A stretch of DNA of 64,000 nt. Origin: Roseburia intestinalis L1-82 (lineage in GTDB: Bacteria; Bacillota; Clostridia; Lachnospirales; Lachnospiraceae). A model generated the notes under the pieces. It saw only the letters and a program-made list of their open reading frames with translations. It did not search any database and was not told the DNA's origin. The translations under genes and the position numbers were made by a program. Below, one piece after another: positions 8,026-17,031 of the stretch. Position 1 is the first letter of the stretch. Each line of letters begins with the position of its first letter. The stretch covers positions 3,875,001 to 3,939,000 of the forward strand of contig NZ_LR027880.1 of the NCBI RefSeq assembly GCF_900537995.1, read 5' to 3'.

Positions 8026-9384
8026 ATGAAGATTATTATCGTAGGCTGTGGCAAGGTGGGCTATACTCTCGTAGAGCAGCTTGGCAGCGAAGACCACGAT
8101 ATCGTAGTCATTGACGAGAAACCGGAAAAGGTTTCCACCATCACAAATAATCTCGATGCGATGGGCATCGTAGGAAACGGAATCAACCACCAGACTTTAA
8201 TCGACGCCGGCATCACAACCGCCGACCTTCTGATTGCCGTGACCGGTGACGATGAGAAGAATCTGCTCTGCTGTGTCATCGCGAGAAAGACAGGCCACTG
8301 CCAGACCATCGCCCGTGTGCGCAATCCTATATATAATAAGGAAATAGAATTTTTAAAGAAAGAATTTGGGCTGGCAATGATCATCAACCCGGAACTTGCC
8401 GCTGCAAACGAGATTGCACGCATTTTCCAGTTTCCATCTGCGATCCGTGTGGATACCTTTGCCAAGGGTCATGTAGAGCTTCTTCATTTTAAAGTAACCA
8501 AAGGCTCTCCGCTGATCGCCTTAAAACTGTTTAACCTGCATCAGACATTGCACAGCAACGTTCTGGTCTGCACCGTCATCCGTGGGGATAAAGTCATCAT
8601 TCCAAACGGTGATTTTGAATTTCAGGAAAACGACGTGGTTGCGATCGCATCCGAGCGCCGCAATGCGATCGACTTTTTCCGCAAGATCGGCATCGTGAAA
8701 AACCGTGTCGGAAACGCCATTCTCGTCGGTGGCGGCAAAGTGTCATATTATCTGGCAAAAAGTCTGCTCGCTTCTGGCATCCGTGTGACGATCATTGAAG
8801 TAGACCGCGAACGCTGTGACATATTAAGTGAACTGCTGCCGCATGCCACCGTGATCTGCGGGGATGCAACTGATCAGAATCTTCTTTTACAGGAAGGTCT
8901 TGAACATGCGCAGGGTTTTGCAGCGCTGACCGGATTAGATGAGGAGAATATCCTTCTCTCCCTCTATGCAAATGATATCTCCAACGCAAAGACCGTGACA
9001 AAAATCAACCGGATCAATTTCCATTCGGTCATCAACGAGCTGAATCTTGGAAGTATTATTTATCCGCGTATCATTACGTCGGATTACATTTTAAAATATG
9101 CACGTTCCACTTATAATTCCAAAGACAGCAATGTAGAAACGCTCTATAAACTTGCAAACGGTAAAGCCGAGGCTTTGGAATTTATTATCAAAGCAGACTC
9201 CGCCGTTGCAGGAATTCCACTCGCAGATCTGCATTTCCGAAAAAATACTCTGATCTGCTGTATTTACCGCAATGGCAAAGTTATTATCCCGAGTGGTCAG
9301 GATATCATGATGGCCGGTGACTCTGTTTTAGTCGTACTATCCGGTTACCGCATTTCCGATATCAAAGAGATTCTGGAGGACTAG
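8026..9384 (+). CDS. trkA: Trk-type potassium uptake regulator TrkA, two RCK domains
   Basis: This 452-residue cytoplasmic protein begins MKIIIVGCGKVGYTLVEQLG, a Rossmann GxGxxG nucleotide site, and has a second one near residue 228 (LVGGGKVSYYLAKSLLASG). Each is followed by an RCK_C-type domain, the second ending in VVIIPSGQ-like and DSVLVVLSGYRISDIKEIL. It gates the TrkH channel in response to NAD(H) or ATP in studied homologues. trkH follows after 6 bp, so the pair is an operon for potassium uptake. GAGGAG lies 10 bases before the ATG. Confidence 0.92.
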   Translation: MKIIIVGCGKVGYTLVEQLGSEDHDIVVIDEKPEKVSTITNNLDAMGIVGNGINHQTLIDAGITTADLLIAVTGDDEKNLLCCVIARKTGHCQTIARVRNPIYNKEIEFLKKEFGLAMIINPELAAANEIARIFQFPSAIRVDTFAKGHVELLHFKVTKGSPLIALKLFNLHQTLHSNVLVCTVIRGDKVIIPNGDFEFQENDVVAIASERRNAIDFFRKIGIVKNRVGNAILVGGGKVSYYLAKSLLASGIRVTIIEVDRERCDILSELLPHATVICGDATDQNLLLQEGLEHAQGFAALTGLDEENILLSLYANDISNAKTVTKINRINFHSVINELNLGSIIYPRIITSDYILKYARSTYNSKDSNVETLYKLANGKAEALEFIIKADSAVAGIPLADLHFRKNTLICCIYRNGKVIIPSGQDIMMAGDSVLVVLSGYRISDIKEILED

Positions 9385-9390
9385 GCGGCA

Positions 9391-10830
9391 ATGAATTATT
9401 CGATCGTTTTATATATTTTAGGCTGTGTTTTAAAATTTGAAAGTGCCTTTCTGATACTTCCAGCACTGGTCGGACTGATCTACCGTGAACATGCTTCTGT
9501 CTCCTATCTGGCAGTTGCAGTTTTATGTCTGATACTCGGTGTTCTTCTGACTCATAAAAAGCCACGTTCTACAAATCTCTACACCAGGGAAGGTTTTGTA
9601 GCTGTCGCACTCAGCTGGATCATCATGAGTATTTTCGGTGCCATTCCTTTTGTGCTGACCGGAGATATTCCGTTTTATGTGGATGCACTGTTTGAGACGA
9701 TCTCCGGTTTTACTACAACGGGGTCAAGTATTCTGACCGATGTGGAGAGCATCTCAAAAGCCAGCCTGTTCTGGCGCAGTTTCTCCCACTGGATCGGCGG
9801 TATGGGAGTGTTCGTTTTCATTATGGCGATCCTCCCTATGATGGGCGGCTCCACGATGAACCTGATGAAAGCAGAGAGCCCCGGGCCTTCCGTGAGCAAG
9901 CTGGTTCCGCATGTGAAAGATACCGCAAAAATCCTTTACGGCATCTATATTGCCATCACGATCTGTGAAGCGACGATTTTGCGTGCACTCGGCATGCCGT
10001 TATTTGATTCGCTGACGACTACCTTTGGTACTGTCGGCACCGGTGGATTCGGCATCAGAAATGACAGTATTGCCGGTTATTCCCCTGCGATCCAGATTAC
10101 GATCACAGTTTTCATGATCTTAAGCGGTATCAATTATACTGCCTATTTTTATATACTGACAGGCAAAATAAAAGAGCTCTTTAAAATTGAGGAAGTCCGC
10201 TGGTATCTCGCGATCATCTTCGGATCGGTGGCTGTCATCACATGGAATGTCCGGTCCTTGTATCCGACGTTCAGCGAGACTCTGCGCCATGCATTTTTTC
10301 AGGTTGGCTCCATTATCACAACGACCGGATATGCGACCACAGACTTTGATCTCTGGCCTGCTTTATCTAAAACTCTGTTGGTAACACTAATGTTTATCGG
10401 TGCCTGTGCTGGAAGCACAAGCGGCGGTATAAAAGTTTCCCGTATCCTGATCTTACTGAAAACGATCCGTAAGGAACTTTCACTGATCATCCATCCGCGT
10501 CAGGTAAAAAAGATCCGTATGGACGGACATCCGGTCGATCACGAAACCTTACGTTCCGCGAACGTATTTCTGGTCGTTTATTTTGTACTGCTGCTGACTT
10601 CTATGCTCCTGATCAGTGTGGATGAGTTTGATTTTTCAACGAATTTTACTTCCGTTGTCACGGTGTTAAATAATATCGGCCCCGGGTTAAATCTCGTCGG
10701 TCCGACACAGAATTTTTCAATTTTTTCTCCGTTTTCCAAATTTGTTCTGATGTTTGACATGCTTGCCGGAAGACTGGAACTGTTTCCGATGATGATTCTT
10801 TTAATGCCATCAACCTGGAAACGCAAATAA
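9391..10830 (+). CDS. trkH: Trk potassium transporter membrane subunit TrkH
   Basis: The 479-residue integral membrane protein has about ten hydrophobic segments and the four TrkH pore-loop regions, for instance ISGFTTTGSSIL, FGTVGTGGFGI, GSIITTTGYATTD and LNNIGPGLN. These correspond to the P-loops whose glycines form the K+ filter. It is translated after trkA (ribosome binding site GGAGG overlapping the trkA stop). The C-terminus MPSTWKRK is normal for this family. Confidence 0.94.
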   Translation: MNYSIVLYILGCVLKFESAFLILPALVGLIYREHASVSYLAVAVLCLILGVLLTHKKPRSTNLYTREGFVAVALSWIIMSIFGAIPFVLTGDIPFYVDALFETISGFTTTGSSILTDVESISKASLFWRSFSHWIGGMGVFVFIMAILPMMGGSTMNLMKAESPGPSVSKLVPHVKDTAKILYGIYIAITICEATILRALGMPLFDSLTTTFGTVGTGGFGIRNDSIAGYSPAIQITITVFMILSGINYTAYFYILTGKIKELFKIEEVRWYLAIIFGSVAVITWNVRSLYPTFSETLRHAFFQVGSIITTTGYATTDFDLWPALSKTLLVTLMFIGACAGSTSGGIKVSRILILLKTIRKELSLIIHPRQVKKIRMDGHPVDHETLRSANVFLVVYFVLLLTSMLLISVDEFDFSTNFTSVVTVLNNIGPGLNLVGPTQNFSIFSPFSKFVLMFDMLAGRLELFPMMILLMPSTWKRK

Positions 10831-10902
10831 TCGGATATGTGATGCAGACATTCGATTGTCATGGATAACAGAATCACAAAATGACTATGAAAGGATTTAT
10901 TT

Positions 10903-11763
10903 ATGTGGATTGCAAATAACTGGAAAGATTATGAAGTAATAGACTGCTCCTGTGGCGAAAAGTTAGAGCGCTGGGGTAATTATACGCTTGTGCGCCCGGA
11001 CCCGCAGGTCATCTGGGATACGCCAAAAAAAGAAAAAGGCTGGAAACACATGAACGCTCACTATCATCGCAGCAAAAAAGGCGGTGGTGAGTGGGAGTTT
11101 TTTGATCTGCCGGAGCAGTGGAGTATCCATTACGGTTCTCTGACATTCCAGCTGAAACCGTTCAGTTTTAAACACACCGGACTTTTCCCGGAGCAGGCGG
11201 TAAACTGGGACTGGTTTTCCGATAAGATCCGTTCGGCAAAACGCCCGGTCAAAGTCTTAAATCTGTTCGCCTACACGGGCGGTGCCACACTTGCCGCTGC
11301 CGCTGCCGGAGCTTCGGTCACACATGTGGATGCCTCAAAAGGTATGGTCACCTGGGCAAAAGAAAACGCTGCATCCTCCGGTCTCTCGGATGCGCCGATC
11401 CGCTGGATCGTAGATGACTGTGTCAAATTCGTGGAGCGTGAGATCCGCCGCGGCAATCACTACGACGCGATCATCATGGACCCGCCTTCCTACGGAAGAG
11501 GCCCTAAAGGTGAGATCTGGAAAATCGAGGACTCCGTTTTTCCGCTGATCAAACTCTGCGCCCAGCTGCTGACAGACAAGCCTCTGTTTTTCCTTGTAAA
11601 TTCTTACACAACGGGACTTCAGCCTGCAGTGCTGCGCTATATGATCGCCACTGCGTTAGAAAAATATGACGGAACCGTCACCGCAGATGAGATTGGACTG
11701 CCGGTGTCCTCCAATGGACTGGTGCTGCCTTGCGGGGCAAGCGGACGGTTTGAGGGGAAATAA
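10903..11763 (+). CDS. Class I SAM-dependent methyltransferase (COG1092-like)
   Basis: This 286-residue protein has motif I LNLFAYTGGATLAAAAAG (about residues 123-140), a post-I aspartate in THVDASKGM, and the catalytic-loop motif MDPPSYGRG (about 192-200). These match the RlmI/RlmK-type family of rRNA m5C or m2G methyltransferases, although the N-terminal PUA domain of RlmI is replaced by a short beta-rich segment (MWIANNWKDYEVIDC). Cytoplasmic; exact substrate not decidable. It follows trkH by 72 bp and precedes a strong terminator. Confidence 0.75.
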   Translation: MWIANNWKDYEVIDCSCGEKLERWGNYTLVRPDPQVIWDTPKKEKGWKHMNAHYHRSKKGGGEWEFFDLPEQWSIHYGSLTFQLKPFSFKHTGLFPEQAVNWDWFSDKIRSAKRPVKVLNLFAYTGGATLAAAAAGASVTHVDASKGMVTWAKENAASSGLSDAPIRWIVDDCVKFVEREIRRGNHYDAIIMDPPSYGRGPKGEIWKIEDSVFPLIKLCAQLLTDKPLFFLVNSYTTGLQPAVLRYMIATALEKYDGTVTADEIGLPVSSNGLVLPCGASGRFEGK

Positions 11764-11799
11764 AGACTACCCTGATTTTTTTATATAACTTTCTCAAAA

Positions 11800-11842
11800 A
11801 AGGAGTTCTGCATCAACAAAAGTTGTTGACGCAGAACTCCTT
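11800..11842. terminator. Bidirectional terminator between methyltransferase and corA
   Basis: AAGGAGTTCTGC-rich arms of 18-20 bases pair around a short A-rich loop. On the minus strand the stem is followed by TTTTTT, on the plus strand by AACTTTTT. It would end both convergent transcripts. Confidence 0.88.
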
Positions 11843-11848
11843 AACTTT

Positions 11849-12787
11849 TTACAACATCTTCTTCTTCCGAAGCACCAGCATCGTCACAATGCAAATCAGC
11901 AGTGTCAGAACACAGATGATCAGAAATCCGTGCGGTGTATTTGCAAACGGCATCCATTTTTCATTGACATTCATTCCATAGATACCGGAAATAACAGTCG
12001 GGATTGCCATGACGATCGTGATGGATGTCAGGTATTTCATGACATTGTTCAGACGATTATCAATGACAGATGACATCAATTCTCTGGTACCATTGATAAT
12101 ATCACGGTAAATGGATGTCATCTCGATTGCCTGCCGGTTCTCGACAATAACATCACCTAGCAGTTCCTTGTCCTCCGGGTACTGCTCTAAGCGCTTATAC
12201 CTGGTCAGTCGGTCTAAGACCACGCCATTTGCACGCAGGGATGTCGCAAAGTAGACCAACGTAGACTCTAATTCGTGAAGGTCGATCAGATCGATATCCT
12301 CTGTATTTTTGCCGATCCGCTCCTCGATCTCCGTTCTTTTCTTATCGATGACACGCAGGTTCATCTGATAGTTTGTCGCCGTGCGGAACAAAATCTGATA
12401 TACAAAACGCATTTTTTTCTTCGTGCTGAACTCTTTCACACGGTTGTTGACAAAGTTCTGCAATACCGGTGTATCATCGGTACAGACTGTCACGATCACA
12501 TCCTGCGTTAAAATGATACCGAGTGGGATTGTCGTGTAACTCTGTTTTTCATGACGTATCTCAACCGTTGGAATATCGACTAAAATCAAAGTATAACCAT
12601 CCTGAAGTTCGATACGGGAGCTCTCCTCCTCATCGAGTGCGGCCTGGATATCTTCGATATCTACATTCAATACTTCTGCAATCTCGGCACATTCCTGATG
12701 CGTCGGCTGGAGCATCTGCACCCATACGCCGTCCCCGATCTTTTCCTCTTCCTGGATCCGCTGATTATCCGTCTTAAAATATCTTAT
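11849..12787 (-). CDS. corA: CorA-family divalent metal ion channel
   Basis: The 312-residue protein has a long cytoplasmic N-terminal region and two C-terminal membrane helices. The signature YGMNV (GMN at about residues 271-273) sits between TM1 (SITIVMAIPTVISGIYGMNV) and TM2 (GFLIICVLTLLICIVTMLVL), followed by a basic KKK tail. CorA forms a pentameric Mg2+ channel. The start was set at ATG 12787, which has GAGG nine bases upstream; a longer frame to 12823 lacks a ribosome binding site. It ends right at the shared terminator. Confidence 0.9.
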   Translation of the reverse strand: MRYFKTDNQRIQEEEKIGDGVWVQMLQPTHQECAEIAEVLNVDIEDIQAALDEEESSRIELQDGYTLILVDIPTVEIRHEKQSYTTIPLGIILTQDVIVTVCTDDTPVLQNFVNNRVKEFSTKKKMRFVYQILFRTATNYQMNLRVIDKKRTEIEERIGKNTEDIDLIDLHELESTLVYFATSLRANGVVLDRLTRYKRLEQYPEDKELLGDVIVENRQAIEMTSIYRDIINGTRELMSSVIDNRLNNVMKYLTSITIVMAIPTVISGIYGMNVNEKWMPFANTPHGFLIICVLTLLICIVTMLVLRKKKML

Positions 12788-12867
12788 CATGGCATTTTCC
12801 TCAATTTCCCGGGATACTGCCATGTATCATGCCAGGTTTTTGCACATTACATTTTCCGGGAATCTTT

Positions 12868-13368
12868 CTATTCAATTTCTCTGTCATAAATGATCTGATA
12901 TGCGTTTAAGCCCAGTTTCCTGCCAAACTTAACGCCTGCCTGTCTGATCTGACCACAGTAAGAAAAACCAAAGCGTTCATGCAGACGGATACTGACTTCA
13001 TTTTCACTGGTAATCAGTGAAACAACTGTTCCGATCTGCGGGCACTCTTTGGCATATTGCAATGTTTTCTCCATGAGACTGCGGCCAATGCCACGCCCTC
13101 GATAACCCGCATGAATATAAATAGAGATCTCAACTGCAGGGTCAAAAGCCTTTCTTTCCCTGTAACGTGAAAGAGAGGCATAACCCGCGACTGTGCCTGC
13201 CTCTTCATATACAAAGATCACATACTGGCCTGTGTGTGCCTGAAACCACGCCAGACGATCCTCGTAATCCTTGATTTCCGTATCAAATGTTGCTGTTGTA
13301 TGTAAAATGGCATCGTTGTAAATGTCCATCACTGCCGGAATGTCTTTTAACTCTGCTTTACGAATCAT
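12868..13368 (-). CDS. GNAT N-acetyltransferase, phosphinothricin/methionine-sulfone type
   Basis: The 166 residues from MIRKAELKDIPAVMDIYNDA include the acetyl-CoA pyrophosphate loop GYRGRGIGRSLMEK (about 85-98) and FDTEIKDYEDRLAWF, typical of the PAT/bar-like amino-acid N-acetyltransferases. These usually detoxify phosphinothricin or methionine sulfoximine/sulfone. The longer open frame begins 25 codons upstream, but GGGGATTATT directly before ATG 13368 supports the shorter start. Gene is monocistronic. Confidence 0.8.
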   Translation of the reverse strand: MIRKAELKDIPAVMDIYNDAILHTTATFDTEIKDYEDRLAWFQAHTGQYVIFVYEEAGTVAGYASLSRYRERKAFDPAVEISIYIHAGYRGRGIGRSLMEKTLQYAKECPQIGTVVSLITSENEVSIRLHERFGFSYCGQIRQAGVKFGRKLGLNAYQIIYDREIE

Positions 13369-13396
13369 AATAATCCCCATTTTTGCGCATCTCAAG

Positions 13397-13445
13397 TTTG
13401 TGCGTAAGCACAAATCTTGCGTGTGAAAAATCTTATTTTTCACAC
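13397..13445. repeat. Two adjacent stem-loops upstream of the acetyltransferase
   Basis: TTTGTGC-GTAA-GCACAAA (13397-13414) and GTGTGAAAAAT-CTT-ATTTTTCACAC (13421-13445) are perfect inverted repeats in the 5' leader of the gene starting at 13368. They could be a regulatory leader or the end of an upstream transcript. No T-run follows either on the minus strand. Confidence 0.6.
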
Positions 13446-13545
13446 TGATACCTCAACATTATTTATCATAGCACAGATTTTTATACGACGCCATGAAAAG
13501 TTTGTAAATTCCATGTAAATGAGATTTTGGGTTATCATTTATTTT

Positions 13546-14202
13546 TCATATTCTTCCCACAGCTTCCGCAAACGCTTCCAGATAAATATCTGCCTGCTCC
13601 CTGATCTTGTCCTGTTCCTTTTCACTTGCCGCATCATAAATACCAACCGTCACAAACCCGGCTTTTTTCGCCGTCCCGATCGCATAAAGTGCATCTTCAA
13701 ACACCAGCGTGTGTTCCGGTTTTGTTCCAAGGAAATCAGAAGCCGCATGATAAATGTCCGGCTCCACTTTTCCTTTGCCGATTTCCGTGCAGGTAAATAT
13801 CCGTTCAAAATAAGAAAGCAGGCCTGTGCGCTTTAATGCTGCCTCCACCATAGGGCGGTCTGTCGAGGTTGCCACGACCATTTTTATTCCTTCTGCCTGC
13901 AGTTTATCCAAAAACTCCCTCACGCCCTCTTTGGGCTGTACCTCTTTTTCATACGCAGTATAAACGATATTATTTACACCGGTCACGATCTCATCCGTCG
14001 ATTCCGTGAGGTGGTAATTTTCTTTCACGTATTCCGCACCCTTTTGCATGCTCATGGAAAACAAAATCTCCGAAAGTTTTTCCCGCACCTCAATTCCTTT
14101 GTTCTGCAGATACCGCTCGCTGGCGTGTTCCCAGACCGGCATGGAATCAAGCAGTGTTCCGTCCATATCAAAAATTGCGCCCTGTATCAGCTCTGTTTTC
14201 AT
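13546..14202 (-). CDS. HAD-superfamily hydrolase, beta-phosphoglucomutase-like
   Basis: From ATG 14202 the protein is 218 residues and begins MKTELIQGAIFDMDGTLLDS. HAD motif I is DMDGT (D12, D14), motif II ATST near residue 113, and motif III/IV KVEPDIYHAASDFLG and VFEDALYAIGTAKKAG. The alpha-helical cap after residue 16 puts it in the subfamily I phosphatase/phosphomutase group. Substrate unknown. AGGGATGAAT precedes the start; the longer frame upstream is not supported. Next to thiE on the same strand, 103 bp away, so it might dephosphorylate a pathway intermediate, but this is a guess. Confidence 0.8.
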   Translation of the reverse strand: MKTELIQGAIFDMDGTLLDSMPVWEHASERYLQNKGIEVREKLSEILFSMSMQKGAEYVKENYHLTESTDEIVTGVNNIVYTAYEKEVQPKEGVREFLDKLQAEGIKMVVATSTDRPMVEAALKRTGLLSYFERIFTCTEIGKGKVEPDIYHAASDFLGTKPEHTLVFEDALYAIGTAKKAGFVTVGIYDAASEKEQDKIREQADIYLEAFAEAVGRI

Positions 14203-14305
14203 ATTCATCCCTATTCTTGCATTTGTAGTTTTGCTTTTCTTCAATGTCAGACTCATGCATCTCAAAAATTTATTTACCATTAATGCCAGGTTCATGCATT
14301 TTGAC

Positions 14306-14944
14306 TTACCTGCACACTTCCTCGGACAACTTCCTCAGTTCCTGTGCAGCTGCCCTGATATCCTTCTGCGCAAAGATAGCGCTGATCACAGCCACGCCGT
14401 CAATCCCCGTTCCCTTTAACTGTAAAATGTTGTCCCGGCTGATCCCGCCGATCGCAACCACGGGGATCTGTACTGCTGCACAGATTTCTTTTAACACCTC
14501 ATGATCTAACGTTCCCACATCTTTTTTCGTGCCGCTTCCAAACACAGCACCGGAGCCAAGGTAAGTCGCCCCGCATTTTTCAGCGCGCAGCGCTTCCTCC
14601 ACCGAGTGTGCCGAAACTCCGATGATCTTATCCTCTCCAAGTCTTTTTCGCACTTCCCCTGCCTCCATATCATCCTGTCCGACATGCACACCGTCCGCAT
14701 CAATCTCCAATGCAAGATCCACGTTGTCATTAATGATAAACGGCACCTTGTACTCCCTGCACAGTTTTTGTATCTCTTTTGCCTCCTCTAAAAATGCCTG
14801 CTCCGAAAGATTTTTCTCGCGAAGCTGTAAAAAGGACACACCGCCCTCCAACGCCTGTCTGACCTGCTCATATAATGTCTGACCATTTAACCAGCTTCTG
14901 TCTGTTACCCCATATAATAATAACTGTTTTCTATCGAATCTCAT
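14306..14944 (-). CDS. thiE: Thiamine-phosphate synthase
   Basis: The 212-residue TIM barrel contains LYGVTDRSWL, LQLREKNLSE, INDNVDLALEIDADGVHVGQ-DD, IGVSAHSVEEA and VVAIGGISRDNI, the phosphate and pyrophosphate binding loops of ThiE. It joins HMP pyrophosphate with hydroxyethylthiazole phosphate to give thiamin phosphate. Its start overlaps the thiM end by 14 bp, so the two form a coupled salvage operon. GAGGAGCACGTT precedes the ATG. Confidence 0.94.
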   Translation of the reverse strand: MRFDRKQLLLYGVTDRSWLNGQTLYEQVRQALEGGVSFLQLREKNLSEQAFLEEAKEIQKLCREYKVPFIINDNVDLALEIDADGVHVGQDDMEAGEVRKRLGEDKIIGVSAHSVEEALRAEKCGATYLGSGAVFGSGTKKDVGTLDHEVLKEICAAVQIPVVAIGGISRDNILQLKGTGIDGVAVISAIFAQKDIRAAAQELRKLSEEVCR

Positions 14945-15851
14945 AACGTGCTCCTCTCTCTAATATATCTCCATCCATACACGACACTGCATCCATCAGG
15001 CTCACACGGTAAGTTCCGCTGCCCGACTGTCCGCTTTTCTCCGCCGCAAGCTCCCCGGCATATCCCATCATGCAGACTGCTGCCGCCGCTGCCTGTAACT
15101 TATTTTCCGGATTCGCAGCAAGAAATGCGGTTAAAATACCGGACAGCTGACATCCTGCCCCGGTCACATGCCCCATCTGCGGATTACCATTTCGAATCAC
15201 ATAACAACTGCTGCCATCCGTGACCAGATCTATGGCTCCGGTGATGGCAACGATCGTCTGCAGTTTCTTTGACAGCATTTTTGCATTACTAATATGCTGT
15301 GCTAAATTTTCCTCTGTCACTGTATCTGCATTATCTGCGTCCACGCCTCTTCCAGAACCATCTATACCTGTAATTTTTCCACAATGATCTGATTTATCAG
15401 TAATTTTTTCCACATCCATTGTATCTGACACTGCCATATTTCCACTATTTTTTTCCTGTGTTCCACACAAAGATGCCAAGGTTTTGATCTCTGAAATATT
15501 TCCCCGGATCGCATCAAACCGTACTTCCTTTAAAAGCTGCTCCGCCGTCTGTTTCCGGAAACTGCTTGCACCGACTCCAACCGGATCTAACACCACAACA
15601 TGTCCAAGTTTATTTGCCATTTTCCCCGCTTTTTGCATTGCAGGGATTTTCTTTTGATTTAGCGTTCCAAGATTTAGATTTAACCCCATGCAGTGTGCCG
15701 TGATTTCTTCTACCTCTGCCTCCTCATCTGCCATGATCGGACTTGCCCCGCATGCCAAAAGGACATTTGCAACATCATTTGCTGTCACATAGTTTGTTAT
15801 ATTATGGATCAACGGTGCCACGCACCGCACATTTTCCAGATACTCTTTCAT
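14931..15851 (-). CDS. thiM: Hydroxyethylthiazole kinase, with an extra internal loop
   Basis: This ribokinase-like enzyme phosphorylates hydroxyethylthiazole for ThiE. Motifs include PLIHNITNYVTANDVANVLL, VVVLDPVGVGAS, DAIRGNISEI and the ATP/anion-hole region GHVTGAGCQLSGILTAF. At 306 residues it is about 35 longer than most ThiM. The excess is a polar segment (about residues 131-165) between LASLCGT and GSGRGVDA, where relatives have a short loop. The frame is open and key residues are kept, so it is probably active. No TPP riboswitch was found upstream; TATAAT at 15930-15935 (minus strand) is the likely -10. Confidence 0.92.
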   Translation of the reverse strand: MKEYLENVRCVAPLIHNITNYVTANDVANVLLACGASPIMADEEAEVEEITAHCMGLNLNLGTLNQKKIPAMQKAGKMANKLGHVVVLDPVGVGASSFRKQTAEQLLKEVRFDAIRGNISEIKTLASLCGTQEKNSGNMAVSDTMDVEKITDKSDHCGKITGIDGSGRGVDADNADTVTEENLAQHISNAKMLSKKLQTIVAITGAIDLVTDGSSCYVIRNGNPQMGHVTGAGCQLSGILTAFLAANPENKLQAAAAAVCMMGYAGELAAEKSGQSGSGTYRVSLMDAVSCMDGDILERGARYEIR

Positions 15852-16214
15852 AAATTTTCTCCATTATAAAATTCCACAGTAGATTTCACTGACAAAATTT
15901 CCTGCCCTGTGTTAACCACTTTTACGCACATTATACCTCATTTCCCCCTTCCCGCCTATGCGACTTTATGAATTTCTCATCTGTTTTTAAGATTTCCTTC
16001 ATTTTCCAGTCAAGAAATGGTCACAATTATTCCGTATCATTAATAACATCAAAAGGAGCTGTTGAGTTTCGACTCGGTGGTTGGGGTTCTGTCAGTTCCG
16101 TCAAAAAACAATCCTGCCAGATTTTCCGGCAGGTTTACATATAAAAAGGACTTTAGAAAACATCTCCTCCGTTTTCTAAAGTCCTTTTCCATATACCGGT
16201 CCAATGAGCATTCA
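15852..16214. other. Gene-free stretch: thiM promoter region and terminators
   Basis: The thiM side holds a -10 TATAAT at 15930-15935 (minus strand) with a weak -35. On the other side are CCTGCC...GGCAGG at 16113-16133 and an 18-bp-arm stem at 16144-16188 (AAAAGGACTTTAGAAAAC and complement), a bidirectional terminator ending the TraX-like gene. The rest, about 15960-16100, shows no pattern. Confidence 0.6.
16144..16188. terminator. Terminator of the TraX-like gene
   Basis: AAAAGGACTTTAGAAAAC and its perfect complement enclose a nine-base loop. The stem ends in runs of T on both strands, so it can act in either direction; its natural use is to end the minus-strand gene at 16215. Confidence 0.85.
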
Positions 16215-16943
16215 CTATATTGCAGGCACGGATCCATATCCCATTTTATATACGATCAGATACAGGATCAGCAGATGCACCGGATAAAATGCGTAAAAGA
16301 AATATTTCATTCCAAAGCCACGTTTTCCATTGTAATAAAAGATTGGAACGAATGCAAACACTGCTGCCCATTCCCACCATACAAATGCCAGACATCCAAA
16401 CACGACCTGCTGTATTCTGCTTCTCCGGAACAGGTAAAATACCATAATGCAGAGAACTCCGAGTGCGCCGTAATCCGTTGATAAAAACTCTGCCGCAAAC
16501 ATTCCGGCAAGGATTGCAATCGTAGATAATGCCGTCCGCTTCCAGACACTCCAGCGGCTCTGGTTCATCACCGCATCATACGCCATCATGGTAAGCAGAC
16601 CCAGCAATAATGTAAAAAACACATTCTGATATCCGACTTCCAAAACTTTTCCGTTGAATGCCAGATCAAACGGGATCTCAGATACTGCCGCAAAACATCC
16701 CAGACGCAGTGCATATTTTTCCCGGTCTCTTGTATGCATAAATCCTTCTACCAGAAGAAAACAGAATATCGGAAACGCAATTCTTCCGATATTCCGCATC
16801 ACACGATACAGCTGATAAAGGCCGTCATTATAGCCTCCGAATTTTAATATACGAATGATCACGGTTGCCGCAATATGATCGATCAGCATTGTTACGATCG
16901 CGATTATTTTTAATGCGCTTCCACTGAGTCCTTTTCTTTCCAT
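16215..16943 (-). CDS. TraX-family integral membrane protein
   Basis: The 242-residue protein begins MERKGLSGSALKIIAIVTML and has about eight hydrophobic segments. ALKIIA...MLIDH, MRNIGRIAFPIFCFLLVEGF and VSEIPFDLAF match the TraX family. F-plasmid TraX acetylates pilin, but chromosomal homologues in Firmicutes are generally unlinked to conjugation and probably acylate envelope or extracellular molecules. Nothing conjugative is nearby. Start 16943 is preceded by GGGGATTTC; the frame could extend seven codons upstream. Confidence 0.8.
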   Translation of the reverse strand: MERKGLSGSALKIIAIVTMLIDHIAATVIIRILKFGGYNDGLYQLYRVMRNIGRIAFPIFCFLLVEGFMHTRDREKYALRLGCFAAVSEIPFDLAFNGKVLEVGYQNVFFTLLLGLLTMMAYDAVMNQSRWSVWKRTALSTIAILAGMFAAEFLSTDYGALGVLCIMVFYLFRRSRIQQVVFGCLAFVWWEWAAVFAFVPIFYYNGKRGFGMKYFFYAFYPVHLLILYLIVYKMGYGSVPAI

Positions 16944-16982
16944 GAAATCCCCTATCTGTCTCAAATTTCTCTCTTAACCGAA

Positions 16983-17014
16983 AAAAGAGAAAGACCCGTT
17001 CATCTTTCTCTTTT
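16983..17014 (-). terminator. pyrF terminator
   Basis: AAAAGAGAAAGA and its exact complement flank an eight-base loop just after the pyrF stop. The stem ends in T residues on the minus strand. The TraX-like gene begins about 40 bases further on. Confidence 0.75.
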
Positions 17015-17031
17015 CCTGTTTTCATCTGGTA

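Noticed and set aside
15852..16100. TPP riboswitch upstream of thiM
   Set aside because: The conserved CTGAGA and ACCTGATCTGG blocks are absent on the minus strand.
16215..16943. Conjugation gene because of the TraX name
   Set aside because: TraX-like proteins are common chromosomal membrane proteins in Firmicutes and there is no transfer gene nearby.
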